From NCBI GenBank assembly GCA_900313015.1, contig OMPR01000008.1:372001-436000 (forward strand): DNA of 64,000 bases, given 5' to 3'. Source of the DNA: Rhodobacteraceae bacterium EL53. GTDB lineage: Bacteria; Pseudomonadota; Alphaproteobacteria; Rhodobacterales; Rhodobacteraceae. Made by a program: the position numbers and the translations under genes. This document shows, piece by piece, positions 9,132-18,348 of this stretch (the first letter of the stretch is position 1; every line of letters starts with the position of its first letter). A model generated the notes under the pieces. The model did no database searches. It was not told the origin of the DNA and saw only the letters and a program-made list of their open reading frames with translations.

Positions 9132-10268
9132 TTAGAAACGCTGACCAACATAGACATAAAGTTGCTCTTCTTTAAGATTGTTGCGGCTGTAATCCACTGA
9201 AAAATCAACCGGGAATTTCTTTGAAACACGATAGCGGATGCCAAGCCCGGCCGCACTATGGGTTCCATTCGCCGAAAGCTGACTAAGTGTTGGGCCGACT
9301 TGACCAGCGCCAGCAAAGGCAACGGCGCCAAAGCGATCGGTGAAACGATGGCGGTATTCGATTTGGGCGGCTGCTGATCTTGCATCAAAGAACTGCATGG
9401 CTGAGAAGCCGCGAAATCCGTCAATTGTTCCCAGTCCGCATTGATCAAAAAAGGGCGTGCTGGAGGACGCGCCACAGGCAGATACAATCGCAGCAATGAC
9501 GCCTTTTTTCGAAATGGAATGAAAATGAGCATAGGTCATATAACCTGTGGTGTAATCGCTTGCGATACCAGAAAGCGAATAGCCATTGGCGACTTCTATG
9601 TGCAGGCTGGATCCCTTTGTTGGGTAAAGTGTGTCATCGCGTTTGTCCAAATCCATAAACAGACCCAGTGTCGCGATTTCAGTATTAAGGAACTGATCGA
9701 GCGGCGGGGGAATAGGCGGCAGCCCATTGACCGACGGAGTGATGACGGTGTCTAAATACCGCAGAGACGCGCCAAAAGACATCTCACGGCTGATACCATA
9801 CGCGAAGCTGAGTCTTGCGAGCGTTCCTTTTTGACCAATCGGCAGTTTTCCAACAGACGTATACAGATCATACCGCGCATCTGCTTTTGCAAACATGGAC
9901 TCGATAAGCCAGCGATTGTTGTCAAAGGCAAAATTTGCCGCAAGACCATATCCAGTTGACCCATTGTCCGACCGTAATCCCGCAAGCCCGATCATCGAGG
10001 GTTTGGAGGTTTCATCTAGGTTGAAAAGATACCCTGCACCTAAAACAAGACCTGCGCCGATTGTTGGATTCGAAAAGGGGATAGGGGCGACAACGACAGA
10101 CCCATTGCGAAACCCAATAGCTTCTTCGTTTTGAATGGTATCGATTTGATCCATATGGTTTTCAGTGACTGTCGGGCCAGCGGCTGCCGGTTCGGCAGAC
10201 ATCAATGCAAACAGGCCCGTTAGGCTGGCAAGATGCACGGCTGGTTTGGCAAGGCTCTTTGAAAACAT
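9132..10268 (-). CDS. Omp85-type outer membrane beta-barrel without POTRA domains
   Basis: A 378-residue protein with a cleavable signal peptide (ending about AAAG, residue 31). After only about 30 linker residues it enters beta-barrel strands. The loop motif DGFRGF near residue 282 matches the (V/I)RGY/F lid-loop signature of the Omp85/BamA superfamily. The C-terminus has the last-strand pattern LYVYVGQRF ending in Phe. No POTRA domains are present, so it is a short BamA/TamA relative rather than BamA itself. The role is unknown; short Omp85 proteins are proposed as lipid or protein outer-membrane pores. It lies between mscS and purL on the same strand. Confidence 0.75.
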   Translation of the reverse strand: MFSKSLAKPAVHLASLTGLFALMSAEPAAAGPTVTENHMDQIDTIQNEEAIGFRNGSVVVAPIPFSNPTIGAGLVLGAGYLFNLDETSKPSMIGLAGLRSDNGSTGYGLAANFAFDNNRWLIESMFAKADARYDLYTSVGKLPIGQKGTLARLSFAYGISREMSFGASLRYLDTVITPSVNGLPPIPPPLDQFLNTEIATLGLFMDLDKRDDTLYPTKGSSLHIEVANGYSLSGIASDYTTGYMTYAHFHSISKKGVIAAIVSACGASSSTPFFDQCGLGTIDGFRGFSAMQFFDARSAAAQIEYRHRFTDRFGAVAFAGAGQVGPTLSQLSANGTHSAAGLGIRYRVSKKFPVDFSVDYSRNNLKEEQLYVYVGQRF

Positions 10269-10285
10269 ATTTCTACTCGTTTTTC

Positions 10286-10310
10286 CCCGCCATCGAAAAT
10301 CGATGGCGGG
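10286..10310. terminator. Hairpin between mscS and the Omp85-like gene
   Basis: CCCGCCATCGA at 10286-10296 and TCGATGGCGGG at 10300-10310 form a perfect 11-bp stem with a 3-nt loop. It sits in the 73-bp gap between two minus-strand genes. No T-run follows on the minus strand, so it may be a processing or attenuation hairpin rather than a full terminator. Confidence 0.5.
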
Positions 10311-10341
10311 TCGTTGGGTTTAGATCCTATCGAAAGCCGAA

Positions 10342-12609
10342 TTAGCCTTCGGGTTTGATCTGTTGGTTTACAGCTTCGCCTGCGGCAGCCCCGATTGTTG
10401 CTTTTTGTTCTTCGGTCAGATGCTCGGCGTCATCCAGACCAGGGATTGCAACACGGACTTCGCGACGGGCAAAGTCGATACCGTTCTCTTTGAAGTTCGC
10501 CTTAACGCGATTGTAGATCTCTTTACGGATCGTGAATTGAGTTCCGGGTTTAGCCATGAACTTACCTCGGATGATCATGCCAACATCATCAAAGTCAAAG
10601 ACACCCTGGCTTTTGAACGGCTCGAGGAAACCCTCGTTGAATAAGGGGTCAGCCATCATGTCCGCACCAATCCGTTTGAAGATCTTTTTAACCTTGTTGG
10701 GGTCGGTATCAAAAGGCACGGTAAACTTGAGCTTCATAATCACCCAGTCGCGGCTGTAATTAGTGAGCTTGGGCACTTCACCATAAGGGATTGTGTGCAC
10801 GGGTCCCCGGTGGTGGCGCAGTTGCATTGAGCGGATCGAAATCTTTTCAACGGTGCCTGTGGTACCACCAACGTCGACATATTCACCGACACGGAAGGCA
10901 TCATCGATCAGGAAGAAGACACCTGAAACGATATCGGTCACCAGTTTTTGGGCGCCAAAACCAATCGCTAGGCCAAGGATACCGGCACCGGCCAAGAGCG
11001 GCGTGATGTCGATGCCAAGTGCCCCAAGGGCCAAGAGACCAAATATGGTGGCAATTGCAACCTGTGCAGATATGCGAACCAAGGGAAGAACTGTGGCAAG
11101 ACGTGATCCACCGGCACCACCTCCTTCGCCAGCCGCATCATCTGGACCTGCTGCCGCTGTTTGCTCTTTAGCGAGGCGACGGTTGACCCAGAGCGCAACC
11201 AGTTCATTCAGAATATATCCGATGGCAATGATCATCAGGAATTCAATTATAGCGCCGCCAAAATCGGCACCGCCACCTGCCGCTGCGACGCTGCGTAGGT
11301 CCAAATTCCAAGCGTCTGAAATCTGGAGTATAACAAAGATTCCAGCCAGAACCCTACCGATCCGAATGTAGCTGCGTTTGGTTGAACGGTAGGCTTTTTC
11401 TGCAATGCTCCCTTCGCCGATCATCGGGGGAAGAAGGTGGCGGACCATGCCGCGGATCAATGTATCCAAAGCCGGCGCCATCAAGAGCCAGAACATAGTG
11501 GTGTAATGTGGGGCCTTACCCAAAAGCGCCAAGGTTTCTGGGGTTCCTGCGTAGACGATGACTTCGACCAGCAACCACATGATCACTGAAACACCAATAG
11601 CCATGTAGGGGTAAATATTGGCAACGCGGACATCAAATTCAGAACGATCAGGATCCGTGCCAAGCATCATATCGGTCAGGCCTTCACGCGCGCGCCATGC
11701 GATAACGATGACATAGAGATGCACAAACGTGTTCAACCAGAACCCAAGGCGCGTTTCGCCCATCGGCAACCCGTTGGCCACGTTGAACCCAACAATAAAC
11801 AGGGTGAAACCGCCGAGCAGGAACAACCCAATCAGGTTGCGGTGCAGATATTTTGCCCAGTGATCCGAAATATTAACCAAGCGCAGATCAGAACGGGCAG
11901 GGGCGAGGACAAACCGCGAAATCGCTGCCCCTAGGCGTGGTATCCAGATCAGGTAAAATACGAAAGGTCCGGCAAAAGAGAGTGCCTCTGGCGACAATAT
12001 CTGTCGGCCAACAGTGCGTAGCACCACATAGAACACGACAAGCCCAAGCAGCTCGCGGCAAAAACGGCGGAACAGAAAAGTAACTGTTGCCCAAAGGCTT
12101 TCGCCTTCTTCGCCGGTTTCCGGGCGTTGCCAGCGCTTGATCACAAGCATGGTCAAACGCTCAGCTGCAAGACCGGCGAGCAAGGCCAGCAATACAAATC
12201 CGAACATTTTCAACATACCGCCGGATTCGAAGCGGTTACTAAAGTTTTCGAGAACCAGACCTTGTCCGGAAATAAGCTCGGGAACTTTGCTAAGAACGCT
12301 CCCCCAGCCGACAAGAACCGCCATCCCGGTGTCTTGAATTTTGGTTACGATGCTTTTTTCGGTAGTAGGTGCCTGTTGGGCCTGAGCGACGGCATCAAGG
12401 CGATCCAGCAAGAGCGATCGGACTTGATCATCTGACATCCGGGCGACCATATCGTCGACCATCTCTGGTGTCAGGTCCTCTGGAATGACAACCGCAGAAG
12501 GCGCGGAATCGCCCCCCCCAGTGGGAAGGCCTGCGAGTTGAGCTTGTGCTGGCAGGGTTAAAAGTACTGTTGCAACAAGTGCAGCCAGTACCCGTTTTAG
12601 GTGAAACAT
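10342..12609 (-). CDS. Large MscS-family mechanosensitive ion channel
   Basis: A protein of about 755 residues with a signal-like N-terminus (AALVATVLLTLPAQAQ). An extended periplasmic and multi-helix region with several transmembrane segments follows (about 110-480). The MscS core spans about 520-720: the pore helix LLAGAGILGLAIGFGAQKLVTDIVSGVFFLIDD and the beta domain GEYVDVGGTTGTVEKISIRSMQLRHHRGPVHTIPYGEV are both visible. Such channels release solutes on membrane stretch. The size resembles E. coli YbdG/YnaI-like or larger homologues more than MscS itself. The start at 12609 (MFHLKRVLAAL) has GAGGACA 9 nt upstream. Confidence 0.88.
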   Translation of the reverse strand: MFHLKRVLAALVATVLLTLPAQAQLAGLPTGGGDSAPSAVVIPEDLTPEMVDDMVARMSDDQVRSLLLDRLDAVAQAQQAPTTEKSIVTKIQDTGMAVLVGWGSVLSKVPELISGQGLVLENFSNRFESGGMLKMFGFVLLALLAGLAAERLTMLVIKRWQRPETGEEGESLWATVTFLFRRFCRELLGLVVFYVVLRTVGRQILSPEALSFAGPFVFYLIWIPRLGAAISRFVLAPARSDLRLVNISDHWAKYLHRNLIGLFLLGGFTLFIVGFNVANGLPMGETRLGFWLNTFVHLYVIVIAWRAREGLTDMMLGTDPDRSEFDVRVANIYPYMAIGVSVIMWLLVEVIVYAGTPETLALLGKAPHYTTMFWLLMAPALDTLIRGMVRHLLPPMIGEGSIAEKAYRSTKRSYIRIGRVLAGIFVILQISDAWNLDLRSVAAAGGGADFGGAIIEFLMIIAIGYILNELVALWVNRRLAKEQTAAAGPDDAAGEGGGAGGSRLATVLPLVRISAQVAIATIFGLLALGALGIDITPLLAGAGILGLAIGFGAQKLVTDIVSGVFFLIDDAFRVGEYVDVGGTTGTVEKISIRSMQLRHHRGPVHTIPYGEVPKLTNYSRDWVIMKLKFTVPFDTDPNKVKKIFKRIGADMMADPLFNEGFLEPFKSQGVFDFDDVGMIIRGKFMAKPGTQFTIRKEIYNRVKANFKENGIDFARREVRVAIPGLDDAEHLTEEQKATIGAAAGEAVNQQIKPEG

Positions 12610-12726
12610 AAAAATGTCCTCGAAAATCAAATATTCATCGAGGTGAGTGTACTCAACCTAAAGAGAATTTCCTAGAAATTTTGGGCGTTTTGGCGCGCAA
12701 TGCCATCACCGGTTGAAAGCAGCCGC

Positions 12727-12755
12727 AAAAAAAAGGCCGAGCACTAAGCTCGGCC
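12727..12755 (-). terminator. Rho-independent terminator after the LysR gene and its small downstream ORF
   Basis: On the minus strand GGCCGAGC-TTAGT-GCTCGGCC (12735-12755) is followed by eight T residues (the A-run at 12727-12734). It lies 34 bp past the stop of the small ORF at 12789-12890 and ends that transcript. Confidence 0.9.
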
Positions 12756-12788
12756 GAAGTCCAACAGGGAGGTGAAAGTGATGAGCGT

Positions 12789-12890
12789 TTAAGCATCATC
12801 GCCTTCGAATGTCGATTTAGGTGGCAGAGTGTGTTTGCACAAGAAATAATACACTGCGCCTGGGTAATTTCCGATATGCCCTACGTGCAT
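12789..12890 (-). CDS. Small ORF of 33 residues immediately downstream of the LysR gene
   Basis: An ATG at 12890, only 2 bp past the LysR stop, opens a 33-codon frame that starts MHVGHIGNYPGAVYYF and ends PPKSTFEGDDA. The terminator follows 34 bp after its TAA. Composition is protein-like (aromatic and Gly/Pro rich centre, acidic tail, one Cys). The ribosome site is weak, so translation would rely on coupling to LysR termination. I recognise no family. Support is position, tight spacing and the terminator, not homology. Confidence 0.45.
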   Translation of the reverse strand: MHVGHIGNYPGAVYYFLCKHTLPPKSTFEGDDA

Positions 12891-12892
12891 AC

Positions 12893-13798
12893 CTAGAGTT
12901 TTCCCATCTGCCTCAATTGTTTGCGGTGTGAGATGATCTCTTCTTGAACAAACTCTTTGAATGCCGCAATTCGTTGCGAATGTCGCAACTCCTCTGGAAA
13001 CGCGAGAAAGACGGGCACATCGGCGGATTCGATTTGAGGCAATACGTGAACCAAATCGGGAAAATCCTGAGTTACGTAATCAGGCAGTACTCCTATGCCA
13101 AGGTTGTGCAGGACGCCCTGCAATACGCCAAAATAATTGTTGACCGTCAAAAGCGATGAAGGGTTGAACGTCATTAGATTTTGAACAAGCAAAGCACTTG
13201 CACCAACTTGCGCCGCTGATGGGTTTTGACAAATAAGCCGGTGCGAAGAGATGTCGCTGAGCTCGGTCGGCATGCCATTACTTTCGATATAGCTGCGCGA
13301 CGCGTAAAGCTGCATTTGAACGGTCATCAGGCGTTTGCGGATAAGGTCTGCCTGGCTTGGCTCTTTCATTCGGATAGCCACGTCCGCTTCGCGCATGGGC
13401 AAGTCAAGCACGCGTTCCTCGAGCATCAGGTCGACTTTGAGATCGGGATACTTCTCGTACAGGTGCGGCAAGCGAGGAGCTAGCCAGAGCGTTCCAAAGC
13501 CAAAGGTCGTTGTGACGCGCAGTTCACCGAATACTTCTTCTTTACTGTCTCGGATGCGTGCCGCCGCTGCGTCCAGTCGTTTGGACATGGCGCTGGTCGC
13601 ATCAAAAAGCAATTCACCTTGTTCGGTCAGAATCAATCCACGCGCATGACGGTGGAACAAGGTTGAATTCAATGACTCTTCGAGAGCGCGGATTTGACGG
13701 CTGACAGCAGATTGTGACAGATTTAACTTGTCACCGGCATGCGTCAGGCTGCCAGCGTCAGCCACCGCATGAAAAATTCTCAATTTGTCCCAGTCCAT
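12893..13798 (-). CDS. LysR-family transcriptional regulator
   Basis: A protein of about 301 residues. The N-terminal winged helix, MDWDKLRIFHAVADAGSLTHAGDKLNLSQSAVSRQIRALE, is a clear LysR DNA-binding domain. An effector domain (about 90-295) follows. It is transcribed divergently from the indolepyruvate:ferredoxin oxidoreductase gene, and a LysR-type box lies in the 160-bp gap, so it likely controls that gene and itself. Two ATGs (13804 and 13798) are possible; 13798 has the better spacing from GGAAAG and the usual family start. Confidence 0.9.
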   Translation of the reverse strand: MDWDKLRIFHAVADAGSLTHAGDKLNLSQSAVSRQIRALEESLNSTLFHRHARGLILTEQGELLFDATSAMSKRLDAAAARIRDSKEEVFGELRVTTTFGFGTLWLAPRLPHLYEKYPDLKVDLMLEERVLDLPMREADVAIRMKEPSQADLIRKRLMTVQMQLYASRSYIESNGMPTELSDISSHRLICQNPSAAQVGASALLVQNLMTFNPSSLLTVNNYFGVLQGVLHNLGIGVLPDYVTQDFPDLVHVLPQIESADVPVFLAFPEELRHSQRIAAFKEFVQEEIISHRKQLRQMGKL

Positions 13799-13898
13799 TG
13801 GCATCTCTTTCCGATCTAGAGCCGACGACCTATATCAAAGGGAAGTTGGTCTCCACAATCAACCTTCTTGCGGGGTTGGGATAAAAATATGCCTATAC

Positions 13899-13917
13899 AG
13901 GTCAGCATTTATGACCT
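13899..13917. promoter_or_regulatory. LysR-type binding box (T-N11-A inside a perfect dyad)
   Basis: AGGTCAGCATTTATGACCT is a perfect 6-bp inverted repeat with a 7-nt spacer. It contains T-N11-A (T902 to A914), the classic LysR-family recognition shape. It lies 45 bp upstream of the oxidoreductase start and 100 bp from the divergent LysR start. Confidence 0.65.
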
Positions 13918-13961
13918 ATTGTGATTTCAACGCAAACAAATCTGACGAGGGGAGACGTCTG

Positions 13962-16900
13962 ATGAGTCAGCCAAAAATCTCGCTGAACGACCGTTTCGAT
14001 CTGACCAAAAGCCCGATTCTACTGAATGGTACCCAAGCGCTTGTGCGCCTGATGCTGATGCAAAAGGCACGTGATGTTGCCGATGGGCATAATACTGCGG
14101 GTTTGGTCACTGGATACAGAGGGTCACCATTGGGCGCAGTGGATCAACAGATGACCCGCGCTGCAAAACCACTAGCGGATGCCGATGTTCAGTTTCAATT
14201 TGGTTTGAACGAAGACTTGGCTGCGACCGCGTTGTGGGGTGCACAACAGGCTGAGTTACGCGGCGACGGTAAGTTCGACGGTGTGTTTGGACTTTGGTAC
14301 GGCAAAGGTCCCGGTGTGGATCGGTCGGGCGATGTTATCAGGCATGCGAACATGGCTGGTACGTCGGCTTTGGGCGGCGTTGTCATGGCTATGGGCGACG
14401 ACCATACTGGCGAAAGCTCGACTGTTTTGCATCAATCAGAATGGGCATTGATGGATGCCTATATGCCAATCGTCAGCCCTGCTGGTGTGCAGGAAATTCT
14501 GGATTACGGAACATATGCCTTTGCCCTGTCTCGGTTTTCCGGTTTGTGGGTTGGCCTGAAGACGATGAAAGACACGATCGAGGTGACCTCGGTCGTGGAT
14601 GGCGATCCTAATCGGATAAAGCTGGTGAAGCCCGAATATGATATGCCGGAAGGTGGTTTGAATATACGTCTGGTGGATGATCGCACACCGCAAGAGGCGC
14701 GGATCATTGATCACAAGCGGTTCGCGGCGGAAGCCTTTAGTCATGCCAACAAGATGGACAAGCGGGTCTGGGGAAAACCCGGGGCCAAGATCGGGTTTGT
14801 TGCAGCTGGCAAGAATTGGCTGGATCTTGCGCATGCCATGTCTTTGCTGAACATCGATGAAGCCGAGGCAGAACGGCTGGGGATCACCACGTATAAAGTG
14901 GGGCAGGTTTTCCCGCTTGATATGAAGGGTTTTCACGATTGGGCCGAAGATCTGGATCTGATCGTTGTCGTCGAAGAAAAACGCAAGCTGATCGAAGTGC
15001 AAATCAAAGAGGCCATTTTTGACGACCGCCGAGGGCGTCGGGTCTGGGGTTGGCACAAAGGTGGTGGTGCCGGGTCGATGCATGGGGAAGAGTTGTTCCC
15101 AACCCGCGGCGCGCTTGATCCGATTATGATTGCAGAAAAGTTAGGTCAAATTCTCATTGAAGAAGGGCACGAAACCGATGGTGTGCGCGTCGGGCTGGCT
15201 GCTCTGGATGATGCACGCCGGGCTGATAACGCTCAGGAGATTGCCGCGCGGTTGCCTTACTTCTGCTCTGGGTGTCCGCACAATACGGGAACCAAGGTTC
15301 CAGACGGCAGCCGGGCCTACGCCGGGATCGGGTGCCATTTCATGGTGCAGTGGATGGACCGGGAAACGCTCGGTTATACCCACATGGGGGGCGAAGGCGC
15401 AAACTGGATTGGTGAAGCGCCGTTTTCAAACACCAAACACGTGTTCCAGAACCTTGGCGATGGCACCTACAACCATTCTGGCATTCAGGCCATTCGGGCT
15501 GCGGTCGCGGCCAAAACCAACATCACCTACAAAATCCTCTACAATGACGCTGTGGCTATGACCGGTGGTCAAGATAACGAAGGTGATCTGGATGCTGCGC
15601 GTATTGTGCACGAAGTCAAAGCCATGGGGGTACGCAACCTTGCTGTTGTGTATGATGAAAAGGAAGACGTTGATTTCAAGGCACTTCCTGCAGGGGTGGA
15701 AACCCATGAACGCGCTGAATTGATGAACGTGCAAAACCGGTATCGCGATTTGGAAGGCGTGTCGGTTATCGTGTACATCCAGACCTGTGCTGCCGAAAAA
15801 CGCCGCCGGCGTAAGCGGGGCACGTTCCCCGACCCTGATAAGCGGGTGTTCATCAATACTGACATCTGCGAAGGCTGCGGCGATTGCGGCGTGCAATCGA
15901 ACTGTGTTTCGATTGTCCCCAAAGAAACCGAATTGGGTCGGAAAAGGGCGATTGACCAATCGAGCTGCAACAAAGATTTCTCTTGTCTCAAAGGGTTTTG
16001 CCCGTCGTTCGTAACACTGGAAGGTGCAACTGTTCGTAAAGAGGCGACGACAGATGTCGAGCTGCCGGATCTGCCTTTGCCGACTTTGCCCGAAATTGAT
16101 GGCACCCATAACGTTGTGATCACGGGAGTTGGTGGTACAGGTGTTGTGACCATCGGCGCGGTTTTGGCACAAGCGGCTCAGTTTGATGGTAAAGGTGCCG
16201 GTATGATGGAGATGGCCGGCCTTGCCCAAAAGGGCGGTGCTGTGCACATTCACTGCCGTTTAGCCAACAGGCCTGAAGATATCAGTGCCATTCGTGTGGC
16301 AACCGGAGAAGCACATGCCGTTATCGGCGGAGATCTTGTTGTTTCTGCGGGCGCGAAAACACTGGGGCTGATGCAGACGGGTAAAACCGGCGCAGTGGTG
16401 AACAGTCATGAGATCATCACCGGTGATTTCACACGGGATACTGAATTCTCTATCCCCACGGATCGGTTGGAGCTGGCGCTAGAGGCCCGGCTGAAGGATC
16501 GTCTTGACCTGTTTGATGCCTCAGATTTGGCGCGTGCATTGATGGGGGACTCGATCTTTTCGAACATGATGGTGTTTGGTGCAGCGTGGCAAAAAGGTTT
16601 GTTGCCACTGAGCCTTGAGGCAATCACAGCAGCGATTGAATTGAATGGGGCCGCAGTGGCCCGAAATCTGCGTGCCTTTGATATCGGGCGTTGGGCGGTT
16701 CTTTATCCCGATGACGCCGCTGCCGTCCTGACTCCGAATGTTGTGGCATTGCCAAAATCAGCCGAGGACAAGATCGCTTATCGCGTGGATCACTTGACGG
16801 CATATCAAGGCAAACGGTTGGCCAAAAGGTTTACCAAATTTCTGGATGTCATCGAAAACGCTGACCTGAAAGACGCAGTGGCCCACGGGTATCACAAATT

Positions 16901-17384
16901 GCTGGCTTACAAGGACGAGTACGAAGTGGCTCGCTTGTTGCTGGGCAGTCAGGAAAAGGCAGCTTCTGAGTTTGATGGTGATTTCAAAATGACGTTCCAC
17001 CTTGCACCACCCATCTTGGGGGGGAAAGGGCCGGATGGTCGTCCTAAGAAGCGTGAATTTGGGCCTTGGATGGCGGGGCCATTGCGACTGATGACCCGAT
17101 TTAAAGGTTTGCGTGGGACACCTTTGGATCTGTTTGGTTATACCGCCGAACGTCGGATGGAACGCGCCCTGATCAAGCAATATGAAAAGGATATGAAAGA
17201 GGTACTGACAAACGTAAGTTCTGAGACGATGGAGATCGCTATTGCTCTGGCTCGGTTGCCTTTGGATATTCGTGGATTTGGTCCTGTTAAGCTCGCAAAT
17301 GAAGCCAAAGCTGCGAAACGGCGGGAGGAACTGCTCGCAGCGTTTCGGCAAGGTGATACGCCAATGAAAGCGGCTGCAGAGTAA
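13962..17384 (+). CDS. Indolepyruvate ferredoxin oxidoreductase, fused alpha-beta type
   Basis: A protein of about 1140 residues joining IorA-like and IorB-like parts. The N-terminal part has TGYRGSPLGAVDQQM (pyruvate:ferredoxin oxidoreductase domain I fold) and a thiamine-diphosphate domain with YCSGCPHNTGTKVPDGSRAYAGIGCH. A 4Fe-4S segment near 630-670 has CEGCGDCGVQSNC and CLKGFCPSF. The C-terminal gamma-type domain begins VVITGVGGTGVVTIG. It decarboxylates aryl-pyruvates to aryl-acetyl-CoA, passing electrons to ferredoxin. The start at 13962 follows GAGGGGAGA. A LysR gene is divergent. A PaaG-like gene 7 kb away could use related aryl-acetyl-CoA products, but that link is speculative. Confidence 0.93.
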   Translation: MSQPKISLNDRFDLTKSPILLNGTQALVRLMLMQKARDVADGHNTAGLVTGYRGSPLGAVDQQMTRAAKPLADADVQFQFGLNEDLAATALWGAQQAELRGDGKFDGVFGLWYGKGPGVDRSGDVIRHANMAGTSALGGVVMAMGDDHTGESSTVLHQSEWALMDAYMPIVSPAGVQEILDYGTYAFALSRFSGLWVGLKTMKDTIEVTSVVDGDPNRIKLVKPEYDMPEGGLNIRLVDDRTPQEARIIDHKRFAAEAFSHANKMDKRVWGKPGAKIGFVAAGKNWLDLAHAMSLLNIDEAEAERLGITTYKVGQVFPLDMKGFHDWAEDLDLIVVVEEKRKLIEVQIKEAIFDDRRGRRVWGWHKGGGAGSMHGEELFPTRGALDPIMIAEKLGQILIEEGHETDGVRVGLAALDDARRADNAQEIAARLPYFCSGCPHNTGTKVPDGSRAYAGIGCHFMVQWMDRETLGYTHMGGEGANWIGEAPFSNTKHVFQNLGDGTYNHSGIQAIRAAVAAKTNITYKILYNDAVAMTGGQDNEGDLDAARIVHEVKAMGVRNLAVVYDEKEDVDFKALPAGVETHERAELMNVQNRYRDLEGVSVIVYIQTCAAEKRRRRKRGTFPDPDKRVFINTDICEGCGDCGVQSNCVSIVPKETELGRKRAIDQSSCNKDFSCLKGFCPSFVTLEGATVRKEATTDVELPDLPLPTLPEIDGTHNVVITGVGGTGVVTIGAVLAQAAQFDGKGAGMMEMAGLAQKGGAVHIHCRLANRPEDISAIRVATGEAHAVIGGDLVVSAGAKTLGLMQTGKTGAVVNSHEIITGDFTRDTEFSIPTDRLELALEARLKDRLDLFDASDLARALMGDSIFSNMMVFGAAWQKGLLPLSLEAITAAIELNGAAVARNLRAFDIGRWAVLYPDDAAAVLTPNVVALPKSAEDKIAYRVDHLTAYQGKRLAKRFTKFLDVIENADLKDAVAHGYHKLLAYKDEYEVARLLLGSQEKAASEFDGDFKMTFHLAPPILGGKGPDGRPKKREFGPWMAGPLRLMTRFKGLRGTPLDLFGYTAERRMERALIKQYEKDMKEVLTNVSSETMEIAIALARLPLDIRGFGPVKLANEAKAAKRREELLAAFRQGDTPMKAAAE

Positions 17385-17420
17385 ACCTGTCACATCTGTG
17401 TCACAAGGACTAAGCATATA

Positions 17421-17449
17421 TGTTGTCCGCAACTAGGTTGCGGACAACA
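17421..17449. promoter_or_regulatory. Perfect 13-bp inverted repeat abutting the acyltransferase ribosome site
   Basis: TGTTGTCCGCAAC (17421-17433) and GTTGCGGACAACA (17437-17449) are perfect reverse complements around TAG. The repeat begins 36 bp after the oxidoreductase stop and ends 3 bp before the GGAG ribosome site of the acyltransferase gene. It could be an operator, or an mRNA hairpin that limits translation. No T-run follows, so a terminator is less likely. Confidence 0.7.
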
Positions 17450-17462
17450 AGTGGAGTTCACC

Positions 17463-18341
17463 ATGCTTTCGCACCATCACATCGCTCGCGATATCTCATA
17501 TGCCCATTCGGCGGCCACCACGAGTGGACGCACCGTCATTCGCCTGATGGAAAATACTACGGGTCGTTTAGGTCTGATTAAGCGCGCCAACGGGTATGAA
17601 GTGGATGTGGCATCGGGGCGTGATTTCTGGGCTGTGATGGTCGAACGATATGGGTTGTCGTTGGACGTGGTCGGCGGGGCGTTGGCAAATATTCCTCAAG
17701 ATGGTCCGGTGATCTTAATCGCCAATCACCCTTACGGTATTCTAGACGGGTTGATGTTGGGGCATATCCTATCGCAAGCGCGTGGTGATTTCCGAATCCT
17801 GGCGCATCGCGTGTTCCGGAAAGCCGAAGATCTTAACAGTGTCATTTTGCCGATCTCGTTTGATCAATCTAAAGAGGCAATGCAGCAAAATCTGGAAACT
17901 CGGAAAAATGCACTGGAGTATTTGGGCGAAGGCGGGGCCATTGGCATTTTTCCCGGTGGAACGGTCAGCACAGGTGTGAACCCGTTTGCACACCCTATGG
18001 ACCCCGGCTGGCGTGGATTTACGGCGCGCATGGTGGGGAAATCAAACGCAACCGTCGTACCGGTGTTCTTTGAGGGGCACACGAGCCGATTGTTCCAGAT
18101 CGCCAGCCACATGCATAGCACTTTGCGTATGGGATTGTTGCTCAAAGAGTTTAAGAAACGCTTGGATACCTCGGTCAAAGTGGTGATCGGAGAGCCGATT
18201 GGGCGCGACATTCTAGACCCGTTGGCGAAAGACTCACGCAAGATGATGGATTTCCTGCGCAAAGCCACGTATGAGCTGTCACCGACACCGCTGAAATCTT
18301 ACGATTACGGCTTTGACTTTGAGGAACGGCATCGCGCCTGA
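17463..18341 (+). CDS. Lysophospholipid acyltransferase-like (PlsC superfamily) protein
   Basis: A protein of about 292 residues. The acyltransferase block [12 protein letters not shown] (about residue 87) has the catalytic His/Asp pair with five residues between them, as in the NHPxGxxDG subgroup rather than the classic Hx4[15 protein letters not shown] near 163 matches block III, and [11 protein letters not shown] near 200 matches block IV. It likely acylates a lysolipid at the inner membrane, but the acceptor is unknown. murI begins 7 bp after its stop. The ATG at 17463 follows GGAG by 6 nt; an upstream GTG at 17451 is less likely. Confidence 0.82.
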   Translation: MLSHHHIARDISYAHSAATTSGRTVIRLMENTTGRLGLIKRANGYEVDVASGRDFWAVMVERYGLSLDVVGGALANIPQDGPVILIANHPYGILDGLMLGHILSQARGDFRILAHRVFRKAEDLNSVILPISFDQSKEAMQQNLETRKNALEYLGEGGAIGIFPGGTVSTGVNPFAHPMDPGWRGFTARMVGKSNATVVPVFFEGHTSRLFQIASHMHSTLRMGLLLKEFKKRLDTSVKVVIGEPIGRDILDPLAKDSRKMMDFLRKATYELSPTPLKSYDYGFDFEERHRA

Positions 18342-18348
18342 GGGGCAC

